In this document: piece by piece, positions 18,474 through 27,937 of the stretch
How the letters are laid out: every line of letters begins with the position of its first letter
Position numbering within the stretch: position 1 is the first letter of the stretch
Assembly: GCF_000682695.1 (NCBI RefSeq)
Contig: NZ_AWFG01000001.1
Location: 310,001-374,000 of the forward strand
Source of the DNA: Hyphomonas chukchiensis
GTDB taxonomy: Bacteria; Pseudomonadota; Alphaproteobacteria; Caulobacterales; Hyphomonadaceae
DNA: 64,000 nt
Direction: 5' to 3'
Made by a program: the position numbers and the translations under genes
Notes under the pieces: model-generated
Seen by the model: only the letters and a program-made list of their open reading frames with translations
Told to the model about the DNA's origin: nothing
The model's database searches: none

Positions 18474-19175
18474 ATGGCCGCAGAGGCGACACCCCTTATT
18501 TCGTGCCGCGACCTGACCAAGGTCTATCGCATGGGGACGCAGGACGTTTACGCCCTGCGCGGCGTCAATGTGGATTTCGTCCAGGGCGAGATGACCGCGA
18601 TCATGGGCCCGTCCGGCTCCGGCAAGTCCACACTGATGAACCTGATCGGCGCGCTCGATGTGCCGACCAGCGGCGAATTGCTGATCAAGGGTCGTCCCCT
18701 CTCTAGGCTCAGCCGTGACGAGCTGGCAGACCTGCGCAACGAGACCATCGGCTTTGTCTTCCAGCAGTTCAACCTGCTGAACCGCGCGACCGCGCTCGCC
18801 AATGTGAAGCTGCCCCTCATGTATGCCCGCACGCCCGTGGCAGATCCCATGGCCCGCGCCCGCGAATGCCTCGAAATGGTCGGCCTCGGCGCCCGCATGG
18901 ACCACCGCCCGATGCAATTGTCCGGCGGCCAGCAACAGCGTGTGGCGATCGCCCGTGCCCTCGCCGGACGGCCGTCCATCCTGCTGGCCGACGAACCGAC
19001 CGGCGCGCTCGACACGAAAACCTCCGAGGAAATTATGGACCTGCTCACAGGGCTTTCCAGCGAAGGCATCACGGTCGTGCTGGTCACGCACGAGCCGGAA
19101 GTGGCTGCCTATGCCACGCGCCAGATCCATTTCCGCGACGGCCAGATCGAACGGGACGAGAGGCGCGCCTCATGA
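18474..19175 (+). CDS. MacB-like ABC transporter ATPase
   Basis: This is the nucleotide-binding subunit of a LolD/MacB-type exporter. In its 233 residues are Walker A GPSGSGKST (45-53), the Q-loop FVFQQFNLL, the signature LSGGQQQRVAIARAL and the Walker B ILLADEPTGALD. In E. coli MacB this domain is fused to the permease; here it is separate. It starts 2 bases after the adaptor gene and its stop overlaps the permease start by 4 bases, implying coupled translation. Confidence 0.96.
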   Translation: MAAEATPLISCRDLTKVYRMGTQDVYALRGVNVDFVQGEMTAIMGPSGSGKSTLMNLIGALDVPTSGELLIKGRPLSRLSRDELADLRNETIGFVFQQFNLLNRATALANVKLPLMYARTPVADPMARARECLEMVGLGARMDHRPMQLSGGQQQRVAIARALAGRPSILLADEPTGALDTKTSEEIMDLLTGLSSEGITVVLVTHEPEVAAYATRQIHFRDGQIERDERRAS

Positions 19176-20404
19176 AGATCGGCGTCGCCTTCCAGTCAGC
19201 CCTTGAAGCGCTGATCTCAAACCCCCTGCGCAGCTTCCTGACCATGCTCGGCATCATGATCGGCGTCGCCTCGGTCATGGCCATGATGGCGATCAGCGAG
19301 GGCGCAGCCAAGCAGGTCGACGCCCAGATCGCCCAGCTGGGCGCCAGCAACCTGACCATCTTCCCCGGCGCCTCACGCGGCGGCCCCCGCTCCGGCGGCG
19401 GCGCCTCGGACCAGCCCTTTACCGAATCCGATGTCGACCAGATCAAGCAGGAGCCTTTTGTGACGGCCGTCGCCGCGCGCATCTCCGGCTCCGTCATGGT
19501 CGTCTCGGGCGAGGACAACTGGTCGACCAGCCTGCAGGGCACCAATACCGACTATTTCGTCACCCAGTCTCTCAGCACCAGCGAGGGCCGCCTGTTCGAC
19601 ACCCGGGAAGCCAGTTCCGGCGCCGCCGTCGCCGTTATCGGCAAGACCGTCGCCGACGCCCTGTTCGAGGGCACGAATCCCGTCGGCCAGACGATCCGCG
19701 TCAACAATGTGCCGGTCGAAGTTATCGGCGTCCTCGTCACGCGCGGCCAGTCGTCCGGCCCCGGCGGCGACCGCGACGATATCGTCATCGTGCCGATCAG
19801 CACGGCCCGCAATCGCATCCTCGGTGGCAATGCGACCGTCGCGCGCTATGTCGGCAGCATGGAAGTCGGCATTGCAGACGGATACGACATGACCACCGCG
19901 CAGGAACAGCTGGAGACCCGCATGCGCGAAATCCGCCGTATCGCCCCCGGCGGCACCGATGATTTCCGCGTGTTCAACATTGCCGACTTCATCCGCGCCC
20001 GCTCCAGCACGCAGGCGACCTTCGGCGTGCTGCTGGCCTTCACCGCGGCCGTCTCGCTCATCGTCGGCGGGGTCGGCGTGATGAACATCATGCTCGTCTC
20101 GGTCACCGAGCGCACCCGCGAGATCGGCCTGCGCATGGCCATCGGCGCGCGCGGCATCGACATTCTCGGGCAATTCCTGGCCGAAGCCCTCGCGCTCTGC
20201 CTGCTCGGCGGGCTGATCGGGTCTGCCCTGGGCGTGGGCGCTGCAAAGTTTGCAGCGAAAGTCGGGGAGTTCCCTGTTGAGATTTCTCCGCGTATTGCCA
20301 TCATAGCCATTGGCGCATCAGCTCTGATTGGCCTGTTTTTCGGATTCTTCCCCGCCCGGCAGGCGGCGCGGCTCAACCCAATCGAGGCCCTACGACATGA
20401 ATAA
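19172..20404 (+). CDS. MacB-like ABC transporter permease
   Basis: This 410-residue permease has the MacB/FtsX fold: an N-terminal helix (about 20-45), a large periplasmic domain (about 50-280), and three C-terminal helices with the VGGVGVMNIMLVSVTERTREIG motif. A Gly/Ser/Pro-rich loop (SRGGPRSGGGA) follows the first periplasmic strand. The ATG at 19172 overlaps the ATPase stop, and the gene overlaps the next by 8 bases. Mechanotransmission type export is expected; substrate unknown. Confidence 0.95.
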   Translation: MKIGVAFQSALEALISNPLRSFLTMLGIMIGVASVMAMMAISEGAAKQVDAQIAQLGASNLTIFPGASRGGPRSGGGASDQPFTESDVDQIKQEPFVTAVAARISGSVMVVSGEDNWSTSLQGTNTDYFVTQSLSTSEGRLFDTREASSGAAVAVIGKTVADALFEGTNPVGQTIRVNNVPVEVIGVLVTRGQSSGPGGDRDDIVIVPISTARNRILGGNATVARYVGSMEVGIADGYDMTTAQEQLETRMREIRRIAPGGTDDFRVFNIADFIRARSSTQATFGVLLAFTAAVSLIVGGVGVMNIMLVSVTERTREIGLRMAIGARGIDILGQFLAEALALCLLGGLIGSALGVGAAKFAAKVGEFPVEISPRIAIIAIGASALIGLFFGFFPARQAARLNPIEALRHE

Positions 20405-21782
20405 GCTCTCCCCTGCCCTGGCGCTGGTCCTTCTGGCGGCGGTGCCATCCTGCGCCTCCAACCGGTCCGAGACAGCCGCCCAGCCGCTGATCGCGCAGGA
20501 AGCGGCTGCCCTGAACGCCCCCGAGCGCTGGGCCTTCGGACCGGAGACCGATGGTGACGTGGCGGCCGGCTGGTCCGAGATCATCAAGGATGATGCCCTC
20601 CTCGCGCTGATGGACGAGGCGCTCGCCGCCAATCCGAACCTTCGGGCCAGCGCCGAAAGCGTGCGCCGCTCCGAGGCCTTTCTGCGCCAGTCGCGCTCAG
20701 GCCTCTTGCCGAGCCTCGGCGCGAGCGCCGGCGTATCGGGATCGTCGCCCTTCGAGGATGCCGACCTGTCGGAAAGTTACAGCCTCGGCCTGAGCGCCAG
20801 CTGGGAAGCCGATCTCTGGGGCGCCATCCGTTCCGGCATCCTCGCCTCGGAATATGACCTCGTCAGCACCGAGGCCGTGTACCGTTCGAGCCGTGAATCA
20901 CTGGCGGCCGCCGTCGCCCGCGCCTATGTCGTGGCAATCGATGCCGGCAATGCCGTCGCCCTCTCCCAGGCCACACTCTCCGCGCAGGAAGAAACGCTGC
21001 GTATCGTCAATGTCCGCTATGAACTTGGCGCCGCAGACCGCCGCGAGCAGGTGCTGGCGGAATCCGATATCGCCAGCGCGCGCGATTCCCTGGAACAGGC
21101 GCTGGCTGCGCAACGCAGCGCCGTGCGCGCGCTTGAAGTCCTGCTGGGCCGCTATCCGGATGGCACGCTTCCCATGCCGGACACATTGCCAGTCGTGACC
21201 GATGTCGTCATCGCTGGCCAGCCAGCTGATCTGCTGCGCCGGCGGCCTGACATCATTTCCGCTGAATCCTCTGTCCGCTCAGCCTTTGCGAGCACGGCCA
21301 TAGCCCGCGCCGGGCGCTGGCCCAGCCTGTCACTGTCGGGCGGCGTTTCCAGCGCGACCGACAGTCTCGGCGATCTGGTCGATCCGGCAGCGCTCGCCCT
21401 CTCCCTCGGTATCCGGCTGGCCGGAACGCTGTTTGATGGCGGGCTGACCACGGCGCGAATTGATGCGGCGGAATCCAACGGCCGCATCGCCCTCGCCAAT
21501 TACGGCGCCACCGTGCTGGACGCCTATGCCGACGTCGAGGGCCGTCTCGATGATGTCCAGACGCTGCGCAACCGCGCAGGCTATGTCGAGACCGCCGCCG
21601 AGAACGCCCGCGAGACATTGCGCCTTGCCGAAATCCAGTATCGTGAAGGAGCGATCGACCTGCTTGATGTCCTGACATTCCGACAACGAAGCTTCCAGGC
21701 TGACCGCACGCTTCTATCGCTGCGGCGCGCACAAATCGAATCGCGCATCACGCTCTATCTCGCCCTTGGAGGGGCTATCTAA
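20397..21782 (+). CDS. Outer-membrane efflux lipoprotein (TolC/NodT family)
   Basis: This 461-residue outer-membrane factor has a lipoprotein signal ending in AVPSC (Cys19) and two OEP repeats with the usual long amphipathic helices (LMDEALAANPNLRASAESV, then a second set beginning LLRRRPDIISAES). It completes the tripartite export system with the adaptor, ATPase and permease encoded just upstream. The four genes overlap or abut, so they form one operon. Confidence 0.94.
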   Translation: MNKLSPALALVLLAAVPSCASNRSETAAQPLIAQEAAALNAPERWAFGPETDGDVAAGWSEIIKDDALLALMDEALAANPNLRASAESVRRSEAFLRQSRSGLLPSLGASAGVSGSSPFEDADLSESYSLGLSASWEADLWGAIRSGILASEYDLVSTEAVYRSSRESLAAAVARAYVVAIDAGNAVALSQATLSAQEETLRIVNVRYELGAADRREQVLAESDIASARDSLEQALAAQRSAVRALEVLLGRYPDGTLPMPDTLPVVTDVVIAGQPADLLRRRPDIISAESSVRSAFASTAIARAGRWPSLSLSGGVSSATDSLGDLVDPAALALSLGIRLAGTLFDGGLTTARIDAAESNGRIALANYGATVLDAYADVEGRLDDVQTLRNRAGYVETAAENARETLRLAEIQYREGAIDLLDVLTFRQRSFQADRTLLSLRRAQIESRITLYLALGGAI

Positions 21783-21940
21783 AACATGAGCAGTCCTTCA
21801 ACATCTGTGTGAATTTGCAGACTGAAATCGCGCTTCGGGGGCAAATATGCGGCGTATTGCCGCTTAATGACGGATTTATGTAACAAAAACTGCCGAACGC
21901 GCTTGTCCTTCATAACATATGCTAGATAGTGGGTTTTATA

Positions 21941-22342
21941 ATGTTGAAATCAGTCAATAATTCCGGCCACGATGCCCGAAAGCCAACCGATGCGGATCGC
22001 TTCGTTGGCCAGCAATTGCGTCAGGGACGCCGTGAAATGGGCCTCACCCAGGACGGGTTGGCCCAGCTCCTCGGCGTAACCTTCCAGCAGATTCAGAAAT
22101 ATGAGGCTGGTCACAGCCGCATGTCAGCAGGACGCCTCCGGGAGGTGGCGATCGCGCTAAAAAAGCCGATTAGTTTCTTCTACGAGCCCTTCGAGTCGAC
22201 GGGGCGTAAATCGCATGCCGCAGAGACCCGCCTGCGGGTCAAGGATCTCCGGCGCGACGCGAAGAAGCTGATCGACCAGATCGGTGACGCCGATGACCTC
22301 CAGGTCGCCGTGCGCCTTCTTCAGGCCCTCGATACGAATTAA
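21941..22342 (+). CDS. XRE-family transcriptional regulator
   Basis: This 133-residue regulator has a helix-turn-helix at about residues 20-75 (RQGRREMGLTQDGLAQLLGV, then FQQIQKYEAGHSRMSAGRL). A C-terminal alpha-helical segment follows. A close relative lies at 50525 in this window, sharing the FQQIQKYE core. The ATG at 21941 is chosen over a GTG four codons upstream; neither has a clear ribosome site. Target unknown; the 146-base gap upstream may contain its promoter. Confidence 0.88.
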   Translation: MLKSVNNSGHDARKPTDADRFVGQQLRQGRREMGLTQDGLAQLLGVTFQQIQKYEAGHSRMSAGRLREVAIALKKPISFFYEPFESTGRKSHAAETRLRVKDLRRDAKKLIDQIGDADDLQVAVRLLQALDTN

Positions 22343-22363
22343 TCCGATACGCGGTGGAATCCG

Positions 22364-22615
22364 TCAGGCTGACGCAATGCCGATACCAGCAGCCATCAGC
22401 CGGGATTCGAGCAGCCACCGGTAAGCGGCGGCATGCGCCGCGCCGAGACAGGTTTCCAGCTCGCGAGACGTATCCGGATCTGTCACACCTGAGTCGCCTA
22501 CAATGCGGATCACGCTCGCAAGGCGGTCCACGGTCTGTCGGGCACTCTCCAGCTCAATGCGGATCTGCGCGGTGCAGACGGGTAGTTGCGTTGAACTTGC
22601 TGACTTGTTGGTCAT
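22364..22615 (-). CDS. Hypothetical small protein (83 residues)
   Basis: This short cytoplasmic helical protein has a GGAGGTG ribosome site five bases before the ATG at 22615, which supports it as a real gene. It contains two predicted helices separated by a DSGVTDPDTS loop and two cysteines. No family is recognised. It converges on the XRE regulator with 21 bases between stops. Confidence 0.6.
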   Translation of the reverse strand: MTNKSASSTQLPVCTAQIRIELESARQTVDRLASVIRIVGDSGVTDPDTSRELETCLGAAHAAAYRWLLESRLMAAGIGIASA

Positions 22616-22759
22616 GGTGACACCTCCGGTTTGACTGGTAATTCCCAGATGTGGGGGCCCTTCAGGCACCCCTCCCGGGAACCCCCATCAGCGACAAAAT
22701 ACCCGCCGACTGAAGATTACACTAGTGTCATGATCGCCAGCGTCCAATAAATTACAGGA

Positions 22760-25474
22760 CTACTCACCTTTTTTTGTTTCCGCTATCATTCGATATACGA
22801 TATCGAGCGCGTCTCGGGGTGTCAGTGCATCCGGATCGATATCCGCAAGGATACGGAGCAACTCGGATTCTGTCTGCGGCGGATCAAAGGCTTCTGCAGG
22901 CGGAGCATCTTCGGCAAAAGCCGCAAAAAGCGGCAGGCTCTCGGCAGCGTCCGGGTCTGCCTCCAGCCGCTTGAGTATCTGCGCCGCGCGCGCCACCGCC
23001 CGCTTGGGCAGGCCGGCAAGGCGGGCCACCTGCACGCCATAGGAGCGGTCGGCCGGGCCGGGCTGCACCTCGTGCAGGAAAACAAGGTCATTCTTCCATT
23101 CGCGCGCCCTGAGCGAGGCATTCGCCGCGCCGGGCAGGTCTTCGGCAAGCTGCGTCAGCTCATGGTAATGCGTGGCGAAGAGGGCCCGGCAGCCATTGAC
23201 GCCGTGCAGGTGCTCCACCGCCGCCCAGGCAATGGCAAGGCCGTCATAGGTCGATGTGCCCCGGCCGACTTCGTCCAGGATGACAAAACTGTCGGGCGTC
23301 GCCTGCGTCAGGATCGCGGCTGTCTCCACCATCTCGACCATGAAGGTCGACCGGCCGCGCGCGAGATCGTCGGAGGCGCCGACACGCGAGAACACCCTGT
23401 CAGCCAAGCCGAGCGTAATGGAGCGCGCTGGCACGAAACATCCCGCCTGCGCCAGGATCACCGCCAGCGCGGCCTGCCGCAGATAGGTCGACTTGCCCGC
23501 CATGTTCGGCCCGGTCACCAGCAGGAGGCGCGGCGCCCCCTCCCCACCCGCGTCGAGCGACAGGTCATTGGCGGTAAAGCCCTTGCCGTCACGCCTGAGC
23601 GCCGCTTCGACCACCGGATGCCGCAGGCCCACGGCGGCAAATTCCGGCGCATCGGCAATCACCGGCCGTACCGCGTCGCACTCGACCGCCCAGGCCGCAT
23701 TGGCCGCCGCCACATCGAGATCGGCCAGCGCACCGGCGGACGTGGCCAGCGCCGCGTTGAGGTCATCGACACGGGCGCAGAATTCATCAAACAGTGCCGT
23801 CTCGCGGCCCTTGGATTCTTCCTCGGCGCGCGAAATGCGCCCTGCGAGGTCTGACAGTTCGCGCGTCGAGAAACGCACATTGCCGGCCAGCGTCTGGCGA
23901 TGGATGAATGTCTCCGACAATGGCGGCGCCAGCAGCGCCTCGCCATGCCGTGCCGGCACGTCGATGAAATAGCCGAGCACATTGTTGAACTTGATCTTCA
24001 GCGCCGAAATACCGGTCTCGCCAGCGTAGCGTGCCTGCAGTTCGGCAATGATCCGGCGGCTGTCATCCCGAAGCCCGCGCGCCTCATCGAGTGCTGCGTC
24101 CCAGCCGGGCGCGATGAAGCCGCCATCCCGCGCCAGCATGGGCAGGCTCTCGTTCAGCGCACGCGCTAGGTCTTCCGCAAAGGTCCGCAGCTGGGGCGCA
24201 TTGTCCAGCAGCAGCTTCCCGGTCGCCGCCGCGAGCCGGGCCGGCAATCCCCCGGCCACCTCCGACAGGCCACGCGCCGCCGCATCCCCGGCCGCAAGGG
24301 CCCGGCCCAGGGCCTGAAGGTCGCGCGGGCCGCCCCGGCCAAGGCGCAGCCTCAGGCGGGCGCGCTCAATATCCGGCGCCGCCTTCAGCCGGGCGCGCAA
24401 ACGCTCCAGCATGTCGGCATCGTCGACCAGCCAGGCCACAGCCTCCAGCCGCGATTCGATCTCGGAACGGTCCAGGGATGGGCGGGAAAGATGGGTTGCC
24501 AGCAGGCGTGCGCCCGGCGCGGTCACCGTCCGGTCGATCGTGCCCAGCAAGGACCCGTCGCGGCCACCGCTCATCGACCGGTCGATCTCGAGGCTGGCCC
24601 GCGTGGCCGGGTCGATCGCCACATGGCCCCGCACCGGCGGCCTTTGCGGCGGATCCAGCATTATATCCGCCCCGGCCTGCGTCAGCTTCACATAGTCAAG
24701 CAGCAGGCCGATGGCCGACAGCTCTGCCTTGCTGAAATCGCCAAAGGCTTCCAGCGCCGCCACATCGAACGTTTCCTTCAGCAGCGCTTCGCCGCACTTG
24801 GGCGTTGCGGCACGGGCCGGCCGCTCGGTCAGCGGCGCGCGCGACGCTTCCGCCGCAGCCACAATCGCCGGACGGTCCATGTCACTGCTGCTGACCAGCA
24901 ATTCGTTCAGCGGCCAGCCGAGCAGCATGTCCGCCAGGGCGCCCGGCAGGACAGGCGCCACATCAAACCGGCCGGTCGACACGTCGCAGACTGCTATCGC
25001 CGCTTCCGCGCCGCCCTTGGCCAGGGCGATCGCCGCCAGCGCCTGGCCCTGCCGGGCCGGAAGCAGCGAATCCTCGGTCAGCGTGCCGGGTGTGACAATG
25101 CGGACAATATCGCGATTGACGATGGATTTCGACCCGCGCTTCTTGGCCTCCGCCGGGCTTTCGGTCTGCTCGCACACGGCGACCCGCGCACCGGACTTGA
25201 TGAGCCGCGCCAGATGGCCCTCGGCGGCATGGTAGGGCACGCCCGCCATGGGTATCGGCTTGCCGTCATATTCGCCCCGGGCGGTCAGCGTGATGTCGAG
25301 GATTCGGGCTGCTTCGACCGCATCCTCGAAGAAAAGCTCGTAGAAATCGCCCATCCGGAAGAACAGCAGCGCCTCGGGATGGCGTTCCTTGATGCCGAGA
25401 TATTGCGCCATGAAAGGCGTCGGCTCGCTGCCCTTGGCAGCTGCCTGTTTCGAGGGAGGAGCAGTGTCGGCCAT
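22760..25474 (-). CDS. mutS: DNA mismatch repair protein MutS
   Basis: It recognises base mismatches and starts repair. All parts are present in 904 residues: the mismatch-binding motif MGDFYELF (Phe44, Glu46), connector and clamp regions, Walker [11 protein letters not shown], Walker [17 protein letters not shown] and the ATHYHEL motif, then a C-terminal tail ending near a [12 protein letters not shown] segment used for oligomerisation. It is transcribed alone. Confidence 0.98.
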   Translation of the reverse strand: MADTAPPSKQAAAKGSEPTPFMAQYLGIKERHPEALLFFRMGDFYELFFEDAVEAARILDITLTARGEYDGKPIPMAGVPYHAAEGHLARLIKSGARVAVCEQTESPAEAKKRGSKSIVNRDIVRIVTPGTLTEDSLLPARQGQALAAIALAKGGAEAAIAVCDVSTGRFDVAPVLPGALADMLLGWPLNELLVSSSDMDRPAIVAAAEASRAPLTERPARAATPKCGEALLKETFDVAALEAFGDFSKAELSAIGLLLDYVKLTQAGADIMLDPPQRPPVRGHVAIDPATRASLEIDRSMSGGRDGSLLGTIDRTVTAPGARLLATHLSRPSLDRSEIESRLEAVAWLVDDADMLERLRARLKAAPDIERARLRLRLGRGGPRDLQALGRALAAGDAAARGLSEVAGGLPARLAAATGKLLLDNAPQLRTFAEDLARALNESLPMLARDGGFIAPGWDAALDEARGLRDDSRRIIAELQARYAGETGISALKIKFNNVLGYFIDVPARHGEALLAPPLSETFIHRQTLAGNVRFSTRELSDLAGRISRAEEESKGRETALFDEFCARVDDLNAALATSAGALADLDVAAANAAWAVECDAVRPVIADAPEFAAVGLRHPVVEAALRRDGKGFTANDLSLDAGGEGAPRLLLVTGPNMAGKSTYLRQAALAVILAQAGCFVPARSITLGLADRVFSRVGASDDLARGRSTFMVEMVETAAILTQATPDSFVILDEVGRGTSTYDGLAIAWAAVEHLHGVNGCRALFATHYHELTQLAEDLPGAANASLRAREWKNDLVFLHEVQPGPADRSYGVQVARLAGLPKRAVARAAQILKRLEADPDAAESLPLFAAFAEDAPPAEAFDPPQTESELLRILADIDPDALTPRDALDIVYRMIAETKKGE

Positions 25475-25654
25475 GGTGGCGGACGCTAGCGCCTCGCCGG
25501 GAGATTCGCAAAGCGTTCGCGCTGCGATTGGTCATCAAATCGCCTGATTACATGCCCACATGGCCCACATTTGCGGTTGGCACGCTAGGCAGCGGGGCCT
25601 AGGGTCAACCGCTAGCGTTCATTCTCACTCGTTAGCATCGGACTACCCCTCTCC

Positions 25655-27937
25655 ATGACCACCAAACGTCCAAGCTTCACTGATCAGGAAGCACTCGATT
25701 TCCATTCCAAACCGACACCGGGCAAAATCTCCATGGCGCCGACAAAGCCCATGGGAACGCAGCGCGACCTGTCGCTGGCCTACAGCCCGGGCGTTGCGAT
25801 TCCGGTACTGGCGATCGCGGAAGACATCGACAAGGCCTATGACTACACGTCCAAGGGCAACATGGTCGCGGTGATCTCGAACGGCACAGCGATCCTCGGC
25901 CTCGGAAACCTGGGTCACATGGCCTCCAAGCCGGTCATGGAAGGCAAGTCCGTCCTGTTCAAACGCTTCGCCGATATCGACAGTATCGATGTCGAAGTGA
26001 ACACGACCGATGCCGAAGACTTCATCCGCACCGTCCGCAACATTGGCGACACATGGGGCGGCATCAACCTTGAGGATATCGGTTCGCCCGACTGTTTCAT
26101 TATCGAGAGCCGCCTGCGCGAAGAACTCGATATCCCGGTCTTCCATGACGACCAGCACGGCACGGCCATCATCGCCGCCGCAGGCATCATCAATGCCTGC
26201 CACATCACGGGCCGCGAACTGAAGGACCTGAAGGTTGCCGTCTCCGGCGCTGGTGCGGCCGGCCTCTCGGTCGCAGGCCTGATCCGGCACCTTGGCGTCA
26301 AGGCCGAGAACATCCTGATGTGCGACTCCACCGGCGTGGTCTATGAAGGCCGCACCGACAAGATGGACCAGTTCAAGTCTGCCTTTGCGGTGAAAACCTC
26401 CAAGCGCACGCTGGCCGAAGCCGTCGAAGGCGCGGACTGCCTCCTCGGCCTCTCCGCCAAGGGTGCCGTCTCCAAGGCCATGGTCAAATCCATGGCCAAG
26501 AACCCGATCATCTTCGCCATGGCGAACCCCGATCCTGAAATCACGCCCGAAGAGATCAAGTCCGTGCGTGACGACGCGATCATCGCGACAGGCCGCTCGG
26601 ACTATCCGAACCAGGTCAATAACGTGCTCGGCTTCCCTTACATCTTCCGCGGCGCCCTCGATGTGCGCGCCCGCAGCATCAATGAGGAAATGAAGGTCGC
26701 CGCCGCCCGCGCCCTGGCAGAACTCGCCCGCGAAGACGTGCCGGACGAAGTGGCCGCTGCCTATCACGGTGCCCGCCCGAGCTTTGGCCGCGACTATATC
26801 ATCCCCACTCCGTTCGATCCGCGCCTGATCAGCTTCATTCCGCCCTTCGTGGCGCAGGCCGCCATGGACACGGGCGTTGCCCGCAAGCCCATCGCCGACA
26901 TGGATACCTACCGCGCTTCCCTCGCCCAGCGCGCCGATCCGGCTGCCGCCTTCATTCAGGGCGTCCAGGCCCGCGCGCGCGACGTGCAGCGTCGCATCGT
27001 GTTTGCCGAGGGTGAAGAGCCCGCCGTCGTGCGCGCCGCCTTCAGCTTCAAGAACCAGGGCCTTGGCCATCCGATCCTGATCGGCCGCGAAGCGCAGGTC
27101 GAGCGCACGATGGAACAGATGGGCGTGCCAGCCGGCACGCTGGAAATCATCAATGCCCGCCTTTCCGATAATAATCCCGTCTACACAGACTTCCTCTATG
27201 CCCGCCTGCAGCGGGACGGCTACCTGAAGCGCGACGTGCAGCGCCTCGTGAATCAGGACCGGAACATCTTCGGTTGCTGCATGCTGAAGAATGGCGATGC
27301 CGACGGCATGGTCACCGGCGTGACCCGGAATTACGACGTCGCCCTCAGCGATTCCCGCCTCGTGCTCGACACGTTGCCGGGACAGGCCCTGATTGGCATG
27401 TCCATGGTCATCAACCGCGGCCGCACCGTGTTCATCGCCGATACGAGCGTGACCGAACTGCCGCAGGGTGAGGACCTCGCCAATATCGCGCTGGAAGCGG
27501 CGGCGGCTGTACGGGCCATGGGCTTTGTCCCGCGCGTTGCCTTCCTCTCCTACTCGACCTTCGGCAACCCGATGGGCGAGCGCGGCGAGAAAGTGCGCGA
27601 GGCCGTCTGCATTCTTGACGAAATGGGCGATGTCGACTTCGAATACGAAGGCGACATGAACGCCGATATCGCGCTGAACCCGAGCCACTCCCTGCTCTAT
27701 CCGTTCTCGCGCCTGAAGGGCCCGGCCAACGTGCTGGTCATGCCGGCGATCCATGCCGCGTCGATTTCGACCAAGCTGCTGGAATCGATGAGCCGTGCGA
27801 CCGTGATCGGCCCCATGCTGCTCGGCCTTGAAAAGCCGGTGCAGATTGCCTCACTCGGCGCAACGGTTGGCGATATCGTCAATCTCGCGACGATTGCCGC
27901 CTATGACGTTGATCGGGTCCACCCCGACAAGGCCTAA
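25655..27937 (+). CDS. maeB: NADP-dependent malic enzyme with phosphotransacetylase-like tail
   Basis: It converts malate to pyruvate and CO2. The 760-residue length is that of MaeB: a malic enzyme half (AYSPGVA, then HDDQHGTAIIAAAGI and VSGAGAAGLSVAGL for nucleotide binding) and, from about residue 430, a phosphotransacetylase-like domain that is thought to be regulatory. No clear ribosome site precedes the ATG. Its stop overlaps that of the convergent AmpG-like gene by 4 bases. Confidence 0.97.
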   Translation: MTTKRPSFTDQEALDFHSKPTPGKISMAPTKPMGTQRDLSLAYSPGVAIPVLAIAEDIDKAYDYTSKGNMVAVISNGTAILGLGNLGHMASKPVMEGKSVLFKRFADIDSIDVEVNTTDAEDFIRTVRNIGDTWGGINLEDIGSPDCFIIESRLREELDIPVFHDDQHGTAIIAAAGIINACHITGRELKDLKVAVSGAGAAGLSVAGLIRHLGVKAENILMCDSTGVVYEGRTDKMDQFKSAFAVKTSKRTLAEAVEGADCLLGLSAKGAVSKAMVKSMAKNPIIFAMANPDPEITPEEIKSVRDDAIIATGRSDYPNQVNNVLGFPYIFRGALDVRARSINEEMKVAAARALAELAREDVPDEVAAAYHGARPSFGRDYIIPTPFDPRLISFIPPFVAQAAMDTGVARKPIADMDTYRASLAQRADPAAAFIQGVQARARDVQRRIVFAEGEEPAVVRAAFSFKNQGLGHPILIGREAQVERTMEQMGVPAGTLEIINARLSDNNPVYTDFLYARLQRDGYLKRDVQRLVNQDRNIFGCCMLKNGDADGMVTGVTRNYDVALSDSRLVLDTLPGQALIGMSMVINRGRTVFIADTSVTELPQGEDLANIALEAAAAVRAMGFVPRVAFLSYSTFGNPMGERGEKVREAVCILDEMGDVDFEYEGDMNADIALNPSHSLLYPFSRLKGPANVLVMPAIHAASISTKLLESMSRATVIGPMLLGLEKPVQIASLGATVGDIVNLATIAAYDVDRVHPDKA

